DNA from: an uncultured Caryophanales bacterium
GTDB lineage: Bacteria; Bacillota_I; Bacilli_A; RFN20; CAG-826
NCBI GenBank assembly: GCA_946625055.1
Contig: CAMOSS010000003.1
Span: forward strand, 1 to 37,152
Direction of reading: 5' to 3'
Length of the DNA: 37,152 nucleotides
In this document: piece after piece, positions 1 through 9,470 of the stretch
Layout: every line of letters starts with the position of its first letter
Numbering within the stretch: position 1 is the stretch's first letter
Position numbers and translations under genes: made by a program
The notes under the pieces: generated by a model
What the model was told of the DNA's origin: nothing
What the model saw: only the letters and a program-made list of their open reading frames with translations
Database searches by the model: none

Positions 1-14
1 ATGTGCACTAACTA

Positions 15-437
15 TTATAAGTTACGTGCGATTTGACTGACAAGAGACATATTAACTTTTCCTGCAAAATTAGTTTTGAAGTGTTTCATGATGTTAGGCA
101 TGGACTTATCATCTAATTTTGAGATTTCATCTCTAATCTCTTGTTCACTGAGCTGGGCTGGAAGATAACCTTTAATCACACTTTCTTGTTTTGTGATGGA
201 ATCAACCTTTTCAAGATTGTTAACTTTGAGATAGCCTTCTTTTTCATCACCAAGTTCTTTAAGAACTTTTTGAATGATTTCTAAGAGTTCAGAATCACCA
301 ATTTCTTTTCCTTGGGATTTCATTTCAACACCTTTAAGTTGATAACGAGTTAAAACTACGGAAATCACTGCTCTCGCATTTGAGTCCTTAGCTTTCATCG
401 CTTCAATATTGGCTTTTTTAAGGGTATCAACTAACAT
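15..437 (-). CDS. yqeY: YqeY / GatB-YqeY-domain protein
   Basis: Translation MLVDTLKKANIEAMKAKDSNARAVISVVLTRYQ...GYLPAQLSEQEI matches the YqeY family. The ORF track starts at 488, but an internal ATG at 437 has an upstream GCGAGG Shine-Dalgarno (SD). Confidence 0.85.
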   Translation of the reverse strand: MLVDTLKKANIEAMKAKDSNARAVISVVLTRYQLKGVEMKSQGKEIGDSELLEIIQKVLKELGDEKEGYLKVNNLEKVDSITKQESVIKGYLPAQLSEQEIRDEISKLDDKSMPNIMKHFKTNFAGKVNMSLVSQIARNL

Positions 438-471
438 TTCTTTTGCCTCGCGCTTTGATAGGATAACACTT

Positions 472-1563
472 TTAATATATGTTTGCAATTTTAATTAAAA
501 TCTTTTTTAAAGATTCATCGCTTAATAATTGCTCGATTTCATCATAGGAATGGTAGACATCATCTTTTGTTATGTGTCTCGTATATAAGTACTCTGTTCT
601 ATATGTTTGATAATCTGTGACTTCACCCATATAAGCGTCCTTCAACAAAGAGATAACCATCTTTCTAAATAGAAGGATGATGGAATCTTCGATCCAATAC
701 ATCGCATTTACATTTTGTAAATATTTTAACGATTGAAGGTAGAGTTCTAATCCATCAGAGGCATCGTGCCAGATATCAACAAAGATAGAGTCATATTCAC
801 TCATGTCATTTTCTCTCATATATTTAAATGCATCATCTTTGATGATATGTATTTTTTCTTTATGTTCAAATTGAGGAAGGATTTCTTTTTCAAATAGCGA
901 AATGACTTTGTCATCCTTTTCAACAATATAGACATCACTAACATCATCTTTTAAGGAGACCATGTATGTAAAATAGCCAAGTCCAAGACCAAAGGTGATG
1001 ACCTTTCCATGTGAGAGGTCCACCGCTTCTTTCATCGTGTTTATTTCGTTTGGAGTGACTGACATCCACATATTGTCGTTTTCATAAACTGCTGGAAATG
1101 AAAAGTCTTTTAAGAAGAAACCAATAGATGGAATTTCTTTATAGTAATCTTCCTTCACTATTTCATGGGATTTATAAACAAATCCTTCAAAGGCTTTATA
1201 TTGATCTTGTTTTAGTTCCCAGTTTCCTTCTTTTTTATTTTTGATTTTGATGTTTTTATAATATGGATTATTCTCATAATCTTTCGCACTTAAATGGTGA
1301 ATACCTTTTAAGAGATAATCCCTAGTAATCTTTTTAATCAAAGGATGTTCATAATCAAGATTAAAAGAAGAGATAAGAGTATAGACAAATGCGTTATCAA
1401 TTCCAAGTGAAGCAAGATTATTCATAACTTCATCTCTTTCGATAATCGTAGGATAGTTCTCTAAATATCCTCTAAGGAATTCTAAAACATCGATATTATT
1501 CTCACTTACGGAAAATAACATCAGTAGTTTGGATAAATTCTTTTCGTCTAATTCAAATCTCAT
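472..1563 (-). CDS. Spermidine-synthase-like / SAM-dependent methyltransferase fold protein
   Basis: Rossmann-like GKVITFGLGLGYFTYMVSL...VYIVEKD...IHIIKDDAFKYM...YDSIFVDIWHD. Confidence 0.6.
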   Translation of the reverse strand: MRFELDEKNLSKLLMLFSVSENNIDVLEFLRGYLENYPTIIERDEVMNNLASLGIDNAFVYTLISSFNLDYEHPLIKKITRDYLLKGIHHLSAKDYENNPYYKNIKIKNKKEGNWELKQDQYKAFEGFVYKSHEIVKEDYYKEIPSIGFFLKDFSFPAVYENDNMWMSVTPNEINTMKEAVDLSHGKVITFGLGLGYFTYMVSLKDDVSDVYIVEKDDKVISLFEKEILPQFEHKEKIHIIKDDAFKYMRENDMSEYDSIFVDIWHDASDGLELYLQSLKYLQNVNAMYWIEDSIILLFRKMVISLLKDAYMGEVTDYQTYRTEYLYTRHITKDDVYHSYDEIEQLLSDESLKKILIKIANIY

Positions 1564-1565
1564 AA

Positions 1566-2018
1566 TTATTTAATTCTTCTATAATGGATAAGCTTATCTT
1601 TTGAATAGAATAACTCAATTTCAAAATCTGAAACATCTTCTTTAATAAGGTTTAGAAAGTATTTATCTCCTTCCCACATATTAAGAGAAAGAATATTATC
1701 TTTTGGAATAAATTCCAATGTTCCTTCATCACATTCAATTAATTCACCTTTAAATGAATCAACTGTGTATAGATACATTACTTCTTGATAATCATCAGAA
1801 GCAAAATGAACTAATCCGCGATATTTATAAGAAATAACATCGAGGCCAGTCTCTTCTTTGACTTCTCTTATCATTGCCATATCAGGAGTTTCACCTTTTT
1901 CAATGTGACCTCCAATACCGATCCATTTCCCTTCGTTTAAGTCATTTTCTTTCTTATTGCGATAGAGCATCAAGTATTTATTATCTTTTTCTATATAGGT
2001 TAATACAGTTTTATCCAT
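1566..2018 (-). CDS. NUDIX hydrolase (MutT / 8-oxo-dGTPase-like)
   Basis: Nudix box GGHIEKGETPDMAMIREVKEETGL. Confidence 0.85.
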   Translation of the reverse strand: MDKTVLTYIEKDNKYLMLYRNKKENDLNEGKWIGIGGHIEKGETPDMAMIREVKEETGLDVISYKYRGLVHFASDDYQEVMYLYTVDSFKGELIECDEGTLEFIPKDNILSLNMWEGDKYFLNLIKEDVSDFEIELFYSKDKLIHYRRIK

Positions 2019-2033
2019 TTCTTTTATCCTATG

Positions 2034-2051
2034 AATTATTATATAATAATT
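2034..2051. promoter_or_regulatory. 18-bp perfect palindrome AATTATTATATAATAATT in the divergent NUDIX/fRMsr intergenic region; contains TATAAT on both strands
   Basis: Direct reading of 2034-2051; it sits in the 37-bp gap between divergent starts. Confidence 0.5.
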
Positions 2052-2055
2052 TCAT

Positions 2056-2496
2056 ATGAACTATAAGACTATTATTAGCCAAGTTAATTCTATTATTGAT
2101 CCAAGCCTTCCCCTTGTTTCAAATCTTTCTAATGTCTCCGCTATTTTGAATCAATTAGAAAATTTAAACTGGGTTGGTTTTTATCTCGTTAAAAATAACA
2201 CCTTATATTTAGGTCCTTTCCAAGGTGAAGTTGCATGCACAGTTATCGAATATGGAAAAGGTGTCTGTGGCACTTCTTTAAAAGAAAAGAAAACTATTAT
2301 CGTGGATGATGTTAATAAGTTTAAAGGTCACATCGCTTGCTCTTCTTTATCAAAAAGCGAGATTGTTGTCCCAATTATGAAAGACAATGAAGTTAAAGCT
2401 CTTATCGATATCGATTCGCCGATATATAATCGCTTTAATGAAGATGATAAAAACAACCTTGAACAGGTTGCCTTAATCTTAGAAAAAATATTTTAA
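2056..2496 (+). CDS. msrC: GAF-domain free methionine-(R)-sulfoxide reductase (fRMsr-like)
   Basis: NWVGFYLVKNNTLYLGPFQGEVACTVIEYGKGVCGTSLKEKKTIIVDDVNKFKGHIACSSLSKSEIVVPI: characteristic conserved Cys positions of the fRMsr GAF family. Confidence 0.85.
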   Translation: MNYKTIISQVNSIIDPSLPLVSNLSNVSAILNQLENLNWVGFYLVKNNTLYLGPFQGEVACTVIEYGKGVCGTSLKEKKTIIVDDVNKFKGHIACSSLSKSEIVVPIMKDNEVKALIDIDSPIYNRFNEDDKNNLEQVALILEKIF

Positions 2497-2515
2497 TAAG
2501 TCCTAGACTTCTTTT

Positions 2516-5071
2516 TTAATCTAACACTATTGGGAGACAGACATAAATAATGTTATTAGTCTCATCCCTAACATAATCAAATCTAATTGATAATAAACGT
2601 TTCTTATTGTTGTTATCAACTGCATGAATTTTGATCTGCATGTTTTTGTCTTTTTTTAGCGAGTTAATAACGCTCGCAAATAATTCTTTTTCTTTCTTAG
2701 ATTTTATTCTATCTCTAAACGCGCCTTCGTTTAGTTCTTTTTCAAATTCTTCAATAGTTAAACCAAAGCCTTCAAGCTTTCTCACCATCGCTACTTCATA
2801 AACCCATTGGTTTTCAATGTTTTTAATAAAGATAACACTGGTATTTGAATACTTCTTTAATAAAGAAATCTTTTGTTCTAAGTCCACTAGTTTTGTGATG
2901 TTATGGGCCGATCCATAGAATCTATCTTTGCCTTCTTTAACGCCAAGGTAATAGAAATGCATATCATAAGCAGTTAAGATGCCACTTACCTTATAGAATC
3001 TCACCATTCCCGAAGAACCGGAGAGACGATGCTCTTTAGCTTCTTTAAACAAAGAATGCAAAACGGGGACATCTTCAGGAGGCATAACACGCTCAATATT
3101 CGCGAGTTTTTCCATGAAGTCAGGGACATCGACACTTTCATAGAATTGTTGATTGAATCTCACAATATCTGTATTTTCACCATCCCATGAATATAAGGCT
3201 ACTGCCCCAATAATGTTATTTAACATTGAGTCAGAATAAACGTTCTTATCAAGGAATTCTCTAATTCTAAATTGTTCATTAAGTTTGACAACAAAACCAC
3301 GACCATCAATCTTTTCTTCATCTTTGATGAGGTTTTCAAAATCTTGAACTGGCATTGGTCGATAGAAATGATAACCTTGAACATAACGACAACCTAATTC
3401 TTCTAAGAAGTCGCTTTGCTTTTGATTTTCAACACCTTCAACGATGATTGGAACAGCAATCATCTTCGCCATATTAACAACAGATTCAAGGATATGAATG
3501 CCTTTATCTTTATCAGCGTTTTCAATATGGAGGAATTTTGCATCTAACTTAATGGCATCAACTTCAAAATTAGAAAGCATGTTAAGTGAAGAATAACCAC
3601 TACCAAAATCATCCATTAAAACAAGGAATCCGAGTTCACGTAATTTTTTTACTAATTCTTCGATGAGAAGAGTGGTTTCAGCATATGCTGATTCAGTGAT
3701 TTCTAATTTAATTAAATTATGAGGGATATTATATTTTTCTGTTAGTTCAACAAAGTGTTTAGCAATATCCACTGTAAAGATATCCGCTCTTGAGACATTT
3801 AAGGAAATAGGGACAGCTTTATGTCCATCATCAAGCCATTTCCTTAGCCATATACAAACCTTTTCCCAAAGGTATTTATCAAGGTCGATAATAAAGCCAT
3901 ATTTTTCTAAGATTGGAATAAAGGTATCTGGAGGATTAATCTTTCCATCTTTTCTTATCCATCTCGCTAAAGATTCAGCTCCGACAACCTTACCTGTAGA
4001 AATACGACATTGAGGTTGGAGATAGAATACTATCTCATCATTTTTTAAGGCTTGCATGAAATCGTTTAAAACTCTAATCTCATTTTCAGCGACTAAACGC
4101 ATGTCTTGAGTGTAATAACAAATCCTATTTTTGATATCAGATTTTGCTTTACTAGAAGCAATAGAAGCTTTATCAAAGACATCCACTACTGGAATGTTAT
4201 TGTCAACAGGTGCCACACCAAAGGCCGGCATAAAACCAATTGATAAGCCAAAGGAAACAATGACGGATCGGATCTCTTCAAACAGTTCTTCAATATACTC
4301 TTTATTAAATTCCATCAAGATGCCAAAGTCATCTTGACCAAAGTATCCACCTAAAGCTACATGCTTATTTTCACCCTCTAAGAGAACTGCCCCGATTTGA
4401 GTTAATAAATAGTCACCAGTTTCTCTTCCATACCAATCATCAAACAATTTGAAATGCTCGATATCAAGAGCGATTAAACACCATTTTTTGTCTTTATTTT
4501 TATCGACTATCTTTTGAGCAGCATGGAAAAATTCTTTTTCTCTATATAATCCATGTGGATTATCTTTGCCTTCTTGCATGTCGATTTCTTTATAGATTTC
4601 ACCAATTTCTCTACTCTTTAAGTTTTGAATATCAAAAATATAGATTTTGAATGTTCCTTCTTCAAAACCATATTCTTTACCCGTGATACAGCATTGTTCA
4701 ACCCAACGGTAACTACCGTCTTGGAGTTTATAACGGAATTGTGCAAATATGAAATTTGGAATTTCAGAATTCTTAAGCCTCTCCATGATTGTTGAAGGGT
4801 CCATTAATTCTTTAAAGATGTCTCTATCCTCAAAATAAACAATGTGTTCATAACAATACTTAAAGAGACCCTTAAAACTAAATCCATCAATCATTGGAAT
4901 AAAATATTTTCCATCAACGTGATAGATTTGATTGAAGGTGTCGTTATTAAGGTCGACAAAAACAACTTCATCACAAGAAGATCCATCAAGCAAGTTGATT
5001 AAAGAAAGATCATTCTTGTCATTATTGATGAACATAGAATAAAACTTGTCTCTTTTTTTATAGATTGACAT
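2516..5071 (-). CDS. PAS-like / degenerate GGDEF / EAL protein, predicted c-di-GMP phosphodiesterase or sensor with a long C-terminal extension
   Basis: EAL signatures ESLARW, LNVSRADI, LEITESA, LMDDFGSGYSSL, IKLDAKFL, IVEGVE, VQGYHFYRP. The GGDEF position reads FGQDDF. Confidence 0.88.
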   Translation of the reverse strand: MSIYKKRDKFYSMFINNDKNDLSLINLLDGSSCDEVVFVDLNNDTFNQIYHVDGKYFIPMIDGFSFKGLFKYCYEHIVYFEDRDIFKELMDPSTIMERLKNSEIPNFIFAQFRYKLQDGSYRWVEQCCITGKEYGFEEGTFKIYIFDIQNLKSREIGEIYKEIDMQEGKDNPHGLYREKEFFHAAQKIVDKNKDKKWCLIALDIEHFKLFDDWYGRETGDYLLTQIGAVLLEGENKHVALGGYFGQDDFGILMEFNKEYIEELFEEIRSVIVSFGLSIGFMPAFGVAPVDNNIPVVDVFDKASIASSKAKSDIKNRICYYTQDMRLVAENEIRVLNDFMQALKNDEIVFYLQPQCRISTGKVVGAESLARWIRKDGKINPPDTFIPILEKYGFIIDLDKYLWEKVCIWLRKWLDDGHKAVPISLNVSRADIFTVDIAKHFVELTEKYNIPHNLIKLEITESAYAETTLLIEELVKKLRELGFLVLMDDFGSGYSSLNMLSNFEVDAIKLDAKFLHIENADKDKGIHILESVVNMAKMIAVPIIVEGVENQKQSDFLEELGCRYVQGYHFYRPMPVQDFENLIKDEEKIDGRGFVVKLNEQFRIREFLDKNVYSDSMLNNIIGAVALYSWDGENTDIVRFNQQFYESVDVPDFMEKLANIERVMPPEDVPVLHSLFKEAKEHRLSGSSGMVRFYKVSGILTAYDMHFYYLGVKEGKDRFYGSAHNITKLVDLEQKISLLKKYSNTSVIFIKNIENQWVYEVAMVRKLEGFGLTIEEFEKELNEGAFRDRIKSKKEKELFASVINSLKKDKNMQIKIHAVDNNNKKRLLSIRFDYVRDETNNIIYVCLPIVLD

Positions 5072-5091
5072 GTGTTTGTATCTCTCTTTTA

Positions 5092-5120
5092 ACTATATAA
5101 GATATATCATCTTATTGCAA
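5092..5120 (-). promoter_or_regulatory. Promoter for the GGDEF/EAL gene (-35 TTGCAA, 17 bp, -10 TATAGT) with inverted repeat ATAAGAT-N5-ATCTTAT (5097-5115) filling the spacer
   Basis: Minus strand TTGCAA-TAAGATGATATATCTTA-TATAGT; perfect 7-bp arms. Confidence 0.55.
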
Positions 5121-5130
5121 TCTTATTAGG

Positions 5131-5520
5131 TTATGCATCCTTGTTATTAAGTTTTATTTCGATCTCGTTTAAAGTTTTAAAAAATCCCCAAGTCGCTAAT
5201 GCGGGTCCAACAAGAACAAATATTCCAAGAACGTTCCACCAGAACATATGTTTCCACGAAGTATGAGGCTTAATATTCATTTCAATCGCTTTATTTTTAA
5301 TATCTTCACAGACATTTGCCATCCACACTAAAGTGTAGATAAATAGAGTTGGAATCCCGATTAAATAGGCGATGTAATAAGGTTGTGTTTTCTTTTTTAA
5401 AATGTAATCTACTTCTGGCGAAACAGATAAAGGCATGTATAAAAGAAAGAATAATCCTGCTGTACAAAAATCAACTGCTCCTAAAAGAAATCCTAATCTA
5501 TGTGTGTGTTTGAATTGCAT
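5131..5520 (-). CDS. DUF4234-like small integral membrane protein
   Basis: Several hydrophobic segments (LGFLLGAVDFCTAGLFFLLYM, YYIAYLIGIPTLFIYTLVWMANV, NVLGIFVLVGPALATWGFFKTLNEIE). Confidence 0.5.
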   Translation of the reverse strand: MQFKHTHRLGFLLGAVDFCTAGLFFLLYMPLSVSPEVDYILKKKTQPYYIAYLIGIPTLFIYTLVWMANVCEDIKNKAIEMNIKPHTSWKHMFWWNVLGIFVLVGPALATWGFFKTLNEIEIKLNNKDA

Positions 5521-5588
5521 TATTGTTACCTGTATTTATTTTATATAAATATTTTACCATGGGATTATATACATATGTATGAGATGTT

Positions 5589-5620
5589 AAAAAAACATCG
5601 GATTTTACCGATGATTTTTT
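5589..5620 (-). terminator. Rho-independent terminator after tRNA-His
   Basis: Stem CATCGG/CCGATG (5596-5613) flanked by A/T runs. Confidence 0.75.
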
Positions 5621-5626
5621 CTAGAA

Positions 5627-5703
5627 TGGGGCGGCTGACCAGAATTGAACTGGCGAATGCCTGGTTCACAGCCAGGTGTGTTAACCCCTTCACCACAGCC
5701 GCC
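5627..5703 (-). tRNA. tRNA-His (GTG anticodon), with genome-encoded G-1 and 3' CCA
   Basis: Minus strand GGCGGCTGTGGTGAAGGGGTTAACACACCTGGCTGTGAACCAGGCATTCGCCAGTTCAATTCTGGTCAGCCGCCCCA. Anticodon stem CCTGG/CCAGG with loop CTGTGAA; T-arm TTCAATT. Confidence 0.95.
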
Positions 5704-5719
5704 ATAAGGTTGCTTTAAT

Positions 5720-5748
5720 AATATAGATAATATTTAATATTTTGTCAA
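5720..5748 (-). promoter_or_regulatory. Promoter of tRNA-His: TTGACA-17-TATATT
   Basis: Minus strand TTGACA AAATATTAAATATTATC TATATT about 17 bp upstream of the tRNA 5' end. Confidence 0.75.
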
Positions 5749-5756
5749 AGTAAATA

Positions 5757-6278
5757 TCACAACTCTTTTAGGTCTAACATTTCTTTTGCAATCTTTAAGA
5801 TTGGAAGTTCTCTATTTATCACTAATGTGGCAATTTTTGTTCTTTTAGTTTCTTCTACCATTTTGATAGCAGTGTCTATTGGAATCCACTTAACTTCAAA
5901 GAGCAATTTCTTTTCGTAATTAGTGATGTGCCTCTCATGAAGTTTTTCTAGTTTACACAAGAAATAGAACTGGTCATTTTTTCTATTCAATAAATTATAG
6001 AAGTCTATAACTTCTCCAATTTCTACAATGTCGGTAATTTCAGCTCCGACTTCTTCTCTTAATTCTCTCTTGAGTGCAGTGATTAAATCTTCATTATTTT
6101 CTACTCCACCACCTGGAGTTTCTAAATAATCACGATGTCCAAAAATGTCGTCACATAAAATGTGAATCAAAGCTATTTCTCTTTGACTATTATAAATAAT
6201 AGCCCTGACAATGGGCCTTGTGTGGTTATAACCATTGTCAGGGTATTGATCATCAATTAACGAATATAATAACTCCAT
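5757..6278 (-). CDS. NUDIX hydrolase
   Basis: Nudix box GGGVENNEDLITALKRELREEVGAEI. Stop is TGA; start overlaps the M18 stop as TAATG. Confidence 0.8.
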   Translation of the reverse strand: MELLYSLIDDQYPDNGYNHTRPIVRAIIYNSQREIALIHILCDDIFGHRDYLETPGGGVENNEDLITALKRELREEVGAEITDIVEIGEVIDFYNLLNRKNDQFYFLCKLEKLHERHITNYEKKLLFEVKWIPIDTAIKMVEETKRTKIATLVINRELPILKIAKEMLDLKEL

Positions 6279-7639
6279 TATTTTGTTAAGAAAGCAATAT
6301 ATCCACGATATGCTTCATAGACGTCGACTTTGGAAACAATTTCCATAGGGGCATGCATATTATGAACAGCGATACCAGCATCGATAACATTCATATTGTA
6401 GTTACCTAAAATGTATGCGATTGTGCCACCGCCACCTTGGTCAACTTTACCAAGTTCAGCGTTTTGCCAGTTGATATCGTTTTCATCCATAATTCTTCTA
6501 ATCCAAGCATAATATTCTGGGTTGGAATCGTTAGAACCACTCTTACCACGGCTTCCGGTATATTTATTAAAGACTAAACCTTCACCGAAATAGGCAGCGT
6601 TCTTTGGATCATTGACATAAGCATATAATGGGTCGTAACCAGCAGAGACATCGCTGGATAACATCTTTGAATTTTCAAAGATTGTTCTGGTTGCGAGCAT
6701 TGGGCGATCTTCACCAGCTAATGCTGCTAATCTGAGAATGGTGTTTTCAAAGAATAATGATTGAGCACCGGTTGCACCGACAGAACCAATTTCTTCTTTA
6801 TCCACTAAGATACAGCAAGATGTGTATTCAACTTTATCAACACTTAAGATGGCTTGAAGTGAGGTATAAGCACACACTCTATCATCGTGTCCATAACCAG
6901 CGATCATACTTCTATCTAAACCATAATCACGGGCTGGTCCAGCTGGAACCACTTCAATTTCAGAAGAGATTAAATCTTCTTCTTCAACATCATATTTGTC
7001 TTTTAAGATCTTTAAGACGTTAGCCTTCACAGCGTCTTTTTCTTCGCCTTCAAGTGGCATATTTCCTAAGGAAATATCTAAGTTCTCACCTTCGATCGCG
7101 TGGGCTAATGTTTTAGACATTTGATCTTGTGAGAGGTGAATTAATAAATCAGTAATACCAACAACTGGATCTTTTGGATCTTCACCAATGTTCACTTCAA
7201 CAGATGTTCCATCTTTCTTAATGATGACACCATGTAAAGCAAGAGGAATGGTTGTCCATTGATATTTTTTCACACCACCATAGTAGTGAGTGTCACCTAA
7301 AGCGAAACCAGTGTTTTCATAAACTGGGTGTTCCTTTAAGTCTAATCTTGGGGAGTCGATATGAGCTCCTAAGATTCTAAGTCCTTCCACTAATGGTTTT
7401 TTACCAATAACGAAGGCACAGACGTTTTTGTTTCTGTTAACAAAATATAATTTGTCACCGGCTTTAATGGATTTAACATTTTGACCATTAACAAAGCCTT
7501 TTTCTTCGAGTTGTCTTACGGCTTCTCTAGTTGCAAGTCTTTCAGTCTTACATAATGAGATAAAATTCTTATATCCTTCTGCAAAATCCATAATGACTTG
7601 TTTATCTTGATATTTTTTCCAAGCATTTTTACGATACAT
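6278..7639 (-). CDS. M18 family aminopeptidase
   Basis: LRILGAHIDSPRLDLKEHPVYENTGFALGDTHYYGGVKKYQW, YGHDDRVCAYTSL, VDKEEIGSVGATGAQS; SD AGGAG upstream. Confidence 0.93.
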   Translation of the reverse strand: MYRKNAWKKYQDKQVIMDFAEGYKNFISLCKTERLATREAVRQLEEKGFVNGQNVKSIKAGDKLYFVNRNKNVCAFVIGKKPLVEGLRILGAHIDSPRLDLKEHPVYENTGFALGDTHYYGGVKKYQWTTIPLALHGVIIKKDGTSVEVNIGEDPKDPVVGITDLLIHLSQDQMSKTLAHAIEGENLDISLGNMPLEGEEKDAVKANVLKILKDKYDVEEEDLISSEIEVVPAGPARDYGLDRSMIAGYGHDDRVCAYTSLQAILSVDKVEYTSCCILVDKEEIGSVGATGAQSLFFENTILRLAALAGEDRPMLATRTIFENSKMLSSDVSAGYDPLYAYVNDPKNAAYFGEGLVFNKYTGSRGKSGSNDSNPEYYAWIRRIMDENDINWQNAELGKVDQGGGGTIAYILGNYNMNVIDAGIAVHNMHAPMEIVSKVDVYEAYRGYIAFLTK

Positions 7640-7682
7640 AAAGAATTCTCCTTTCTTCTTACTTTCGTAACGAGAATATAAT

Positions 7683-7714
7683 AAAACATTTCACCATATT
7701 AAGATAGTGAAATG
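7683..7714 (-). terminator. Putative terminator of the downstream-ending esterase gene / inverted repeat
   Basis: Arms CATTTCAC (7687-7694) and GTGAAATG (7707-7714), then TTTT on the minus strand. Confidence 0.55.
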
Positions 7715-7726
7715 CTTAACAAATAT

Positions 7727-8578
7727 TTATTTAAGCCAAAGTTTTAAGGCTTCTGGAAGATATTTTGCCCAGGCTTTTTCATGATGTGGTTCCCTTGAAT
7801 CGAAGATAAGGCCGAGGTTTTCTTGATCAAAGCCTCTATCCTCTAAATAATGGAAGGTTTCAAGCGTTCTTTTGACAAAAACTTTTTCAAAATCCTTACC
7901 GCCAACATAGAGGAATAGCTTTCCATTTTTCTCTGGATTGATATCGTATTTATCTAAAATCTTAAACCAGTTTCTCTTATGGTAGAAGAAGAACGCTGGA
8001 GAGAAAGATAGTGAATATCCAAAAACATCTGGACGGTAGATATAAGCATAAAACGCCATAATCCCACCCATTGAAGAACCGCCGATGCCGGTTGCTTCTT
8101 TCTCTTTCATTGTAAAGAATAATTTATCGATAAGAGGCTTTAATGTTCCGACAATATAGTCGATATATTTATCAGCGTGAGGATGATTAATTCTTCTTCT
8201 TGCTGATGGAATATTTGGAGGATATGGAGGATTGAGTTCATTCGAACGATCATCAGGAATTATTGGACAATCAATACCAACAGCGATGAAGCTTGAATAT
8301 CCTTCTCTTTTTAATTTATGAGCGGTTCTATCAAGTTCCCATTCACCATAGGCAGCAAGGTATCTATCAACCAAATTTTGACCATCACTAAAATAGATAA
8401 CAGGGAATCTTTTTGAAGGGTCATCAAAGTCATAATCTTCTGGTAACCACACTCGAATATGCCTTTTATCTTTATGGAAAGGTAGGTCAAAAAGACCATC
8501 GAAGTAATAGCCATACTTCATTGTGGTCTTTTCGCTTAAAAATCTCTTAAATACACCTATTTTGTGAGGTATTTTCAT
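7727..8578 (-). CDS. Alpha/beta hydrolase, putative esterase (esterase D/Fes-like)
   Basis: VWLPEDYDFDDPSKRFPVIYFSDGQNL and nucleophile elbow GIGGSSMGGIMAFY. Confidence 0.8.
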   Translation of the reverse strand: MKIPHKIGVFKRFLSEKTTMKYGYYFDGLFDLPFHKDKRHIRVWLPEDYDFDDPSKRFPVIYFSDGQNLVDRYLAAYGEWELDRTAHKLKREGYSSFIAVGIDCPIIPDDRSNELNPPYPPNIPSARRRINHPHADKYIDYIVGTLKPLIDKLFFTMKEKEATGIGGSSMGGIMAFYAYIYRPDVFGYSLSFSPAFFFYHKRNWFKILDKYDINPEKNGKLFLYVGGKDFEKVFVKRTLETFHYLEDRGFDQENLGLIFDSREPHHEKAWAKYLPEALKLWLK

Positions 8579-8580
8579 AA

Positions 8581-9450
8581 TTATCTTTGTTTTGCGTGGA
8601 AGGCAACACCAACGTTACCAGGGCCGCAGTGTGAACCTGCTGTAGGGTTAACATTGACAATCTTGATATCGAGGTTATCGCCATATTCTTTTTTGATGTA
8701 GCCAATCAATTCATTAACTTCATCCATGGCGTCTGAATGACCAATAACGATTCTATGACCTTGGACATCATCACCAAGTTTTTTCATATAATCAACGATC
8801 TTTAAGAGGGTTCCTTTTCTACCTCTAGCTTTATCAACAGAACCCATCATTCCAGTAGCGGCCATATTAAGAATTGGGTGCAAACCAATGATGGTGCCCA
8901 TGATGGCTTTGAAGTTAGAGACTCTTCCACTTCTAGCGAAGAATCTTAAATCTGAAGCATAGAAATATGTCGCCCAGTGATCGACTTCAGCCTCTAAGGC
9001 TTCAACCATTTCTGGGCCACTCTTACCGGCTTTATATAAATCAATAGCTTCAAGGACCTGGATATAAGCGTTGATGGTAATACCTTTAAGGTCAACTTCC
9101 CAGAATTTTCTTTCTGGGTATTTTTCTTTGAGCTCTTGAAGAGCGATATTCATCGCATTAAATGTTCCAGTCATCGCGGTTGAAAAGTGAACATAAATAA
9201 TGTCATCTCCATTTTTAAAGACTGGTTCAAAGTAGTTGATGTAGTCGAGTGGACTTAATGCACATGTTGATGGCATGACGCCTTTTCTTAATGAATTATA
9301 GAAAGCTTTGTAATCAAATTCATCGCTATCTTTGAATGGGAAATATGTCACTCCATCAATGATGTAAGGCATAGAAATCATTTTGATATCTAATTCTTTT
9401 AGTTCGCTTGGGACGACATCGGAATCGCTATCGACAAATAGTTTTAACAT
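8581..9450 (-). CDS. DegV family (fatty-acid-binding) protein
   Basis: LFVDSDSDVVPSELKELDIKMISMPYIIDG...MPSTCALSPLDY...VHFSTAMTGTFNAM...RFFARSGRVSNFKAIMGTIIGLHPIL. Confidence 0.9.
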   Translation of the reverse strand: MLKLFVDSDSDVVPSELKELDIKMISMPYIIDGVTYFPFKDSDEFDYKAFYNSLRKGVMPSTCALSPLDYINYFEPVFKNGDDIIYVHFSTAMTGTFNAMNIALQELKEKYPERKFWEVDLKGITINAYIQVLEAIDLYKAGKSGPEMVEALEAEVDHWATYFYASDLRFFARSGRVSNFKAIMGTIIGLHPILNMAATGMMGSVDKARGRKGTLLKIVDYMKKLGDDVQGHRIVIGHSDAMDEVNELIGYIKKEYGDNLDIKIVNVNPTAGSHCGPGNVGVAFHAKQR

Positions 9451-9470
9451 AATTATCTCCTTAGGAATAA

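Noticed and set aside
1874-2059. Plus-strand 61-aa ORF before fRMsr
   Set aside because: Antisense to the NUDIX gene, no SD, no recognisable domain.
4131-4337. Plus-strand ORF inside the GGDEF/EAL gene
   Set aside because: Antisense to a well-supported CDS; same reasoning applies to most short overlapping ORFs (6757, 10334, 10764, 10766, 16894, 20866, 21181, 21898, 23153, 24206, 25355, 26205, 27940, 28513, 29559, 33779, 34104).
5569-5580. 12-bp palindrome ATACATATGTAT
   Set aside because: Short and AT-only apart from one C/G pair; not placed convincingly relative to a promoter.
5500-5718. Plus-strand ORF of 72 aa
   Set aside because: Runs across tRNA-His and its terminator in antisense; no family resemblance.
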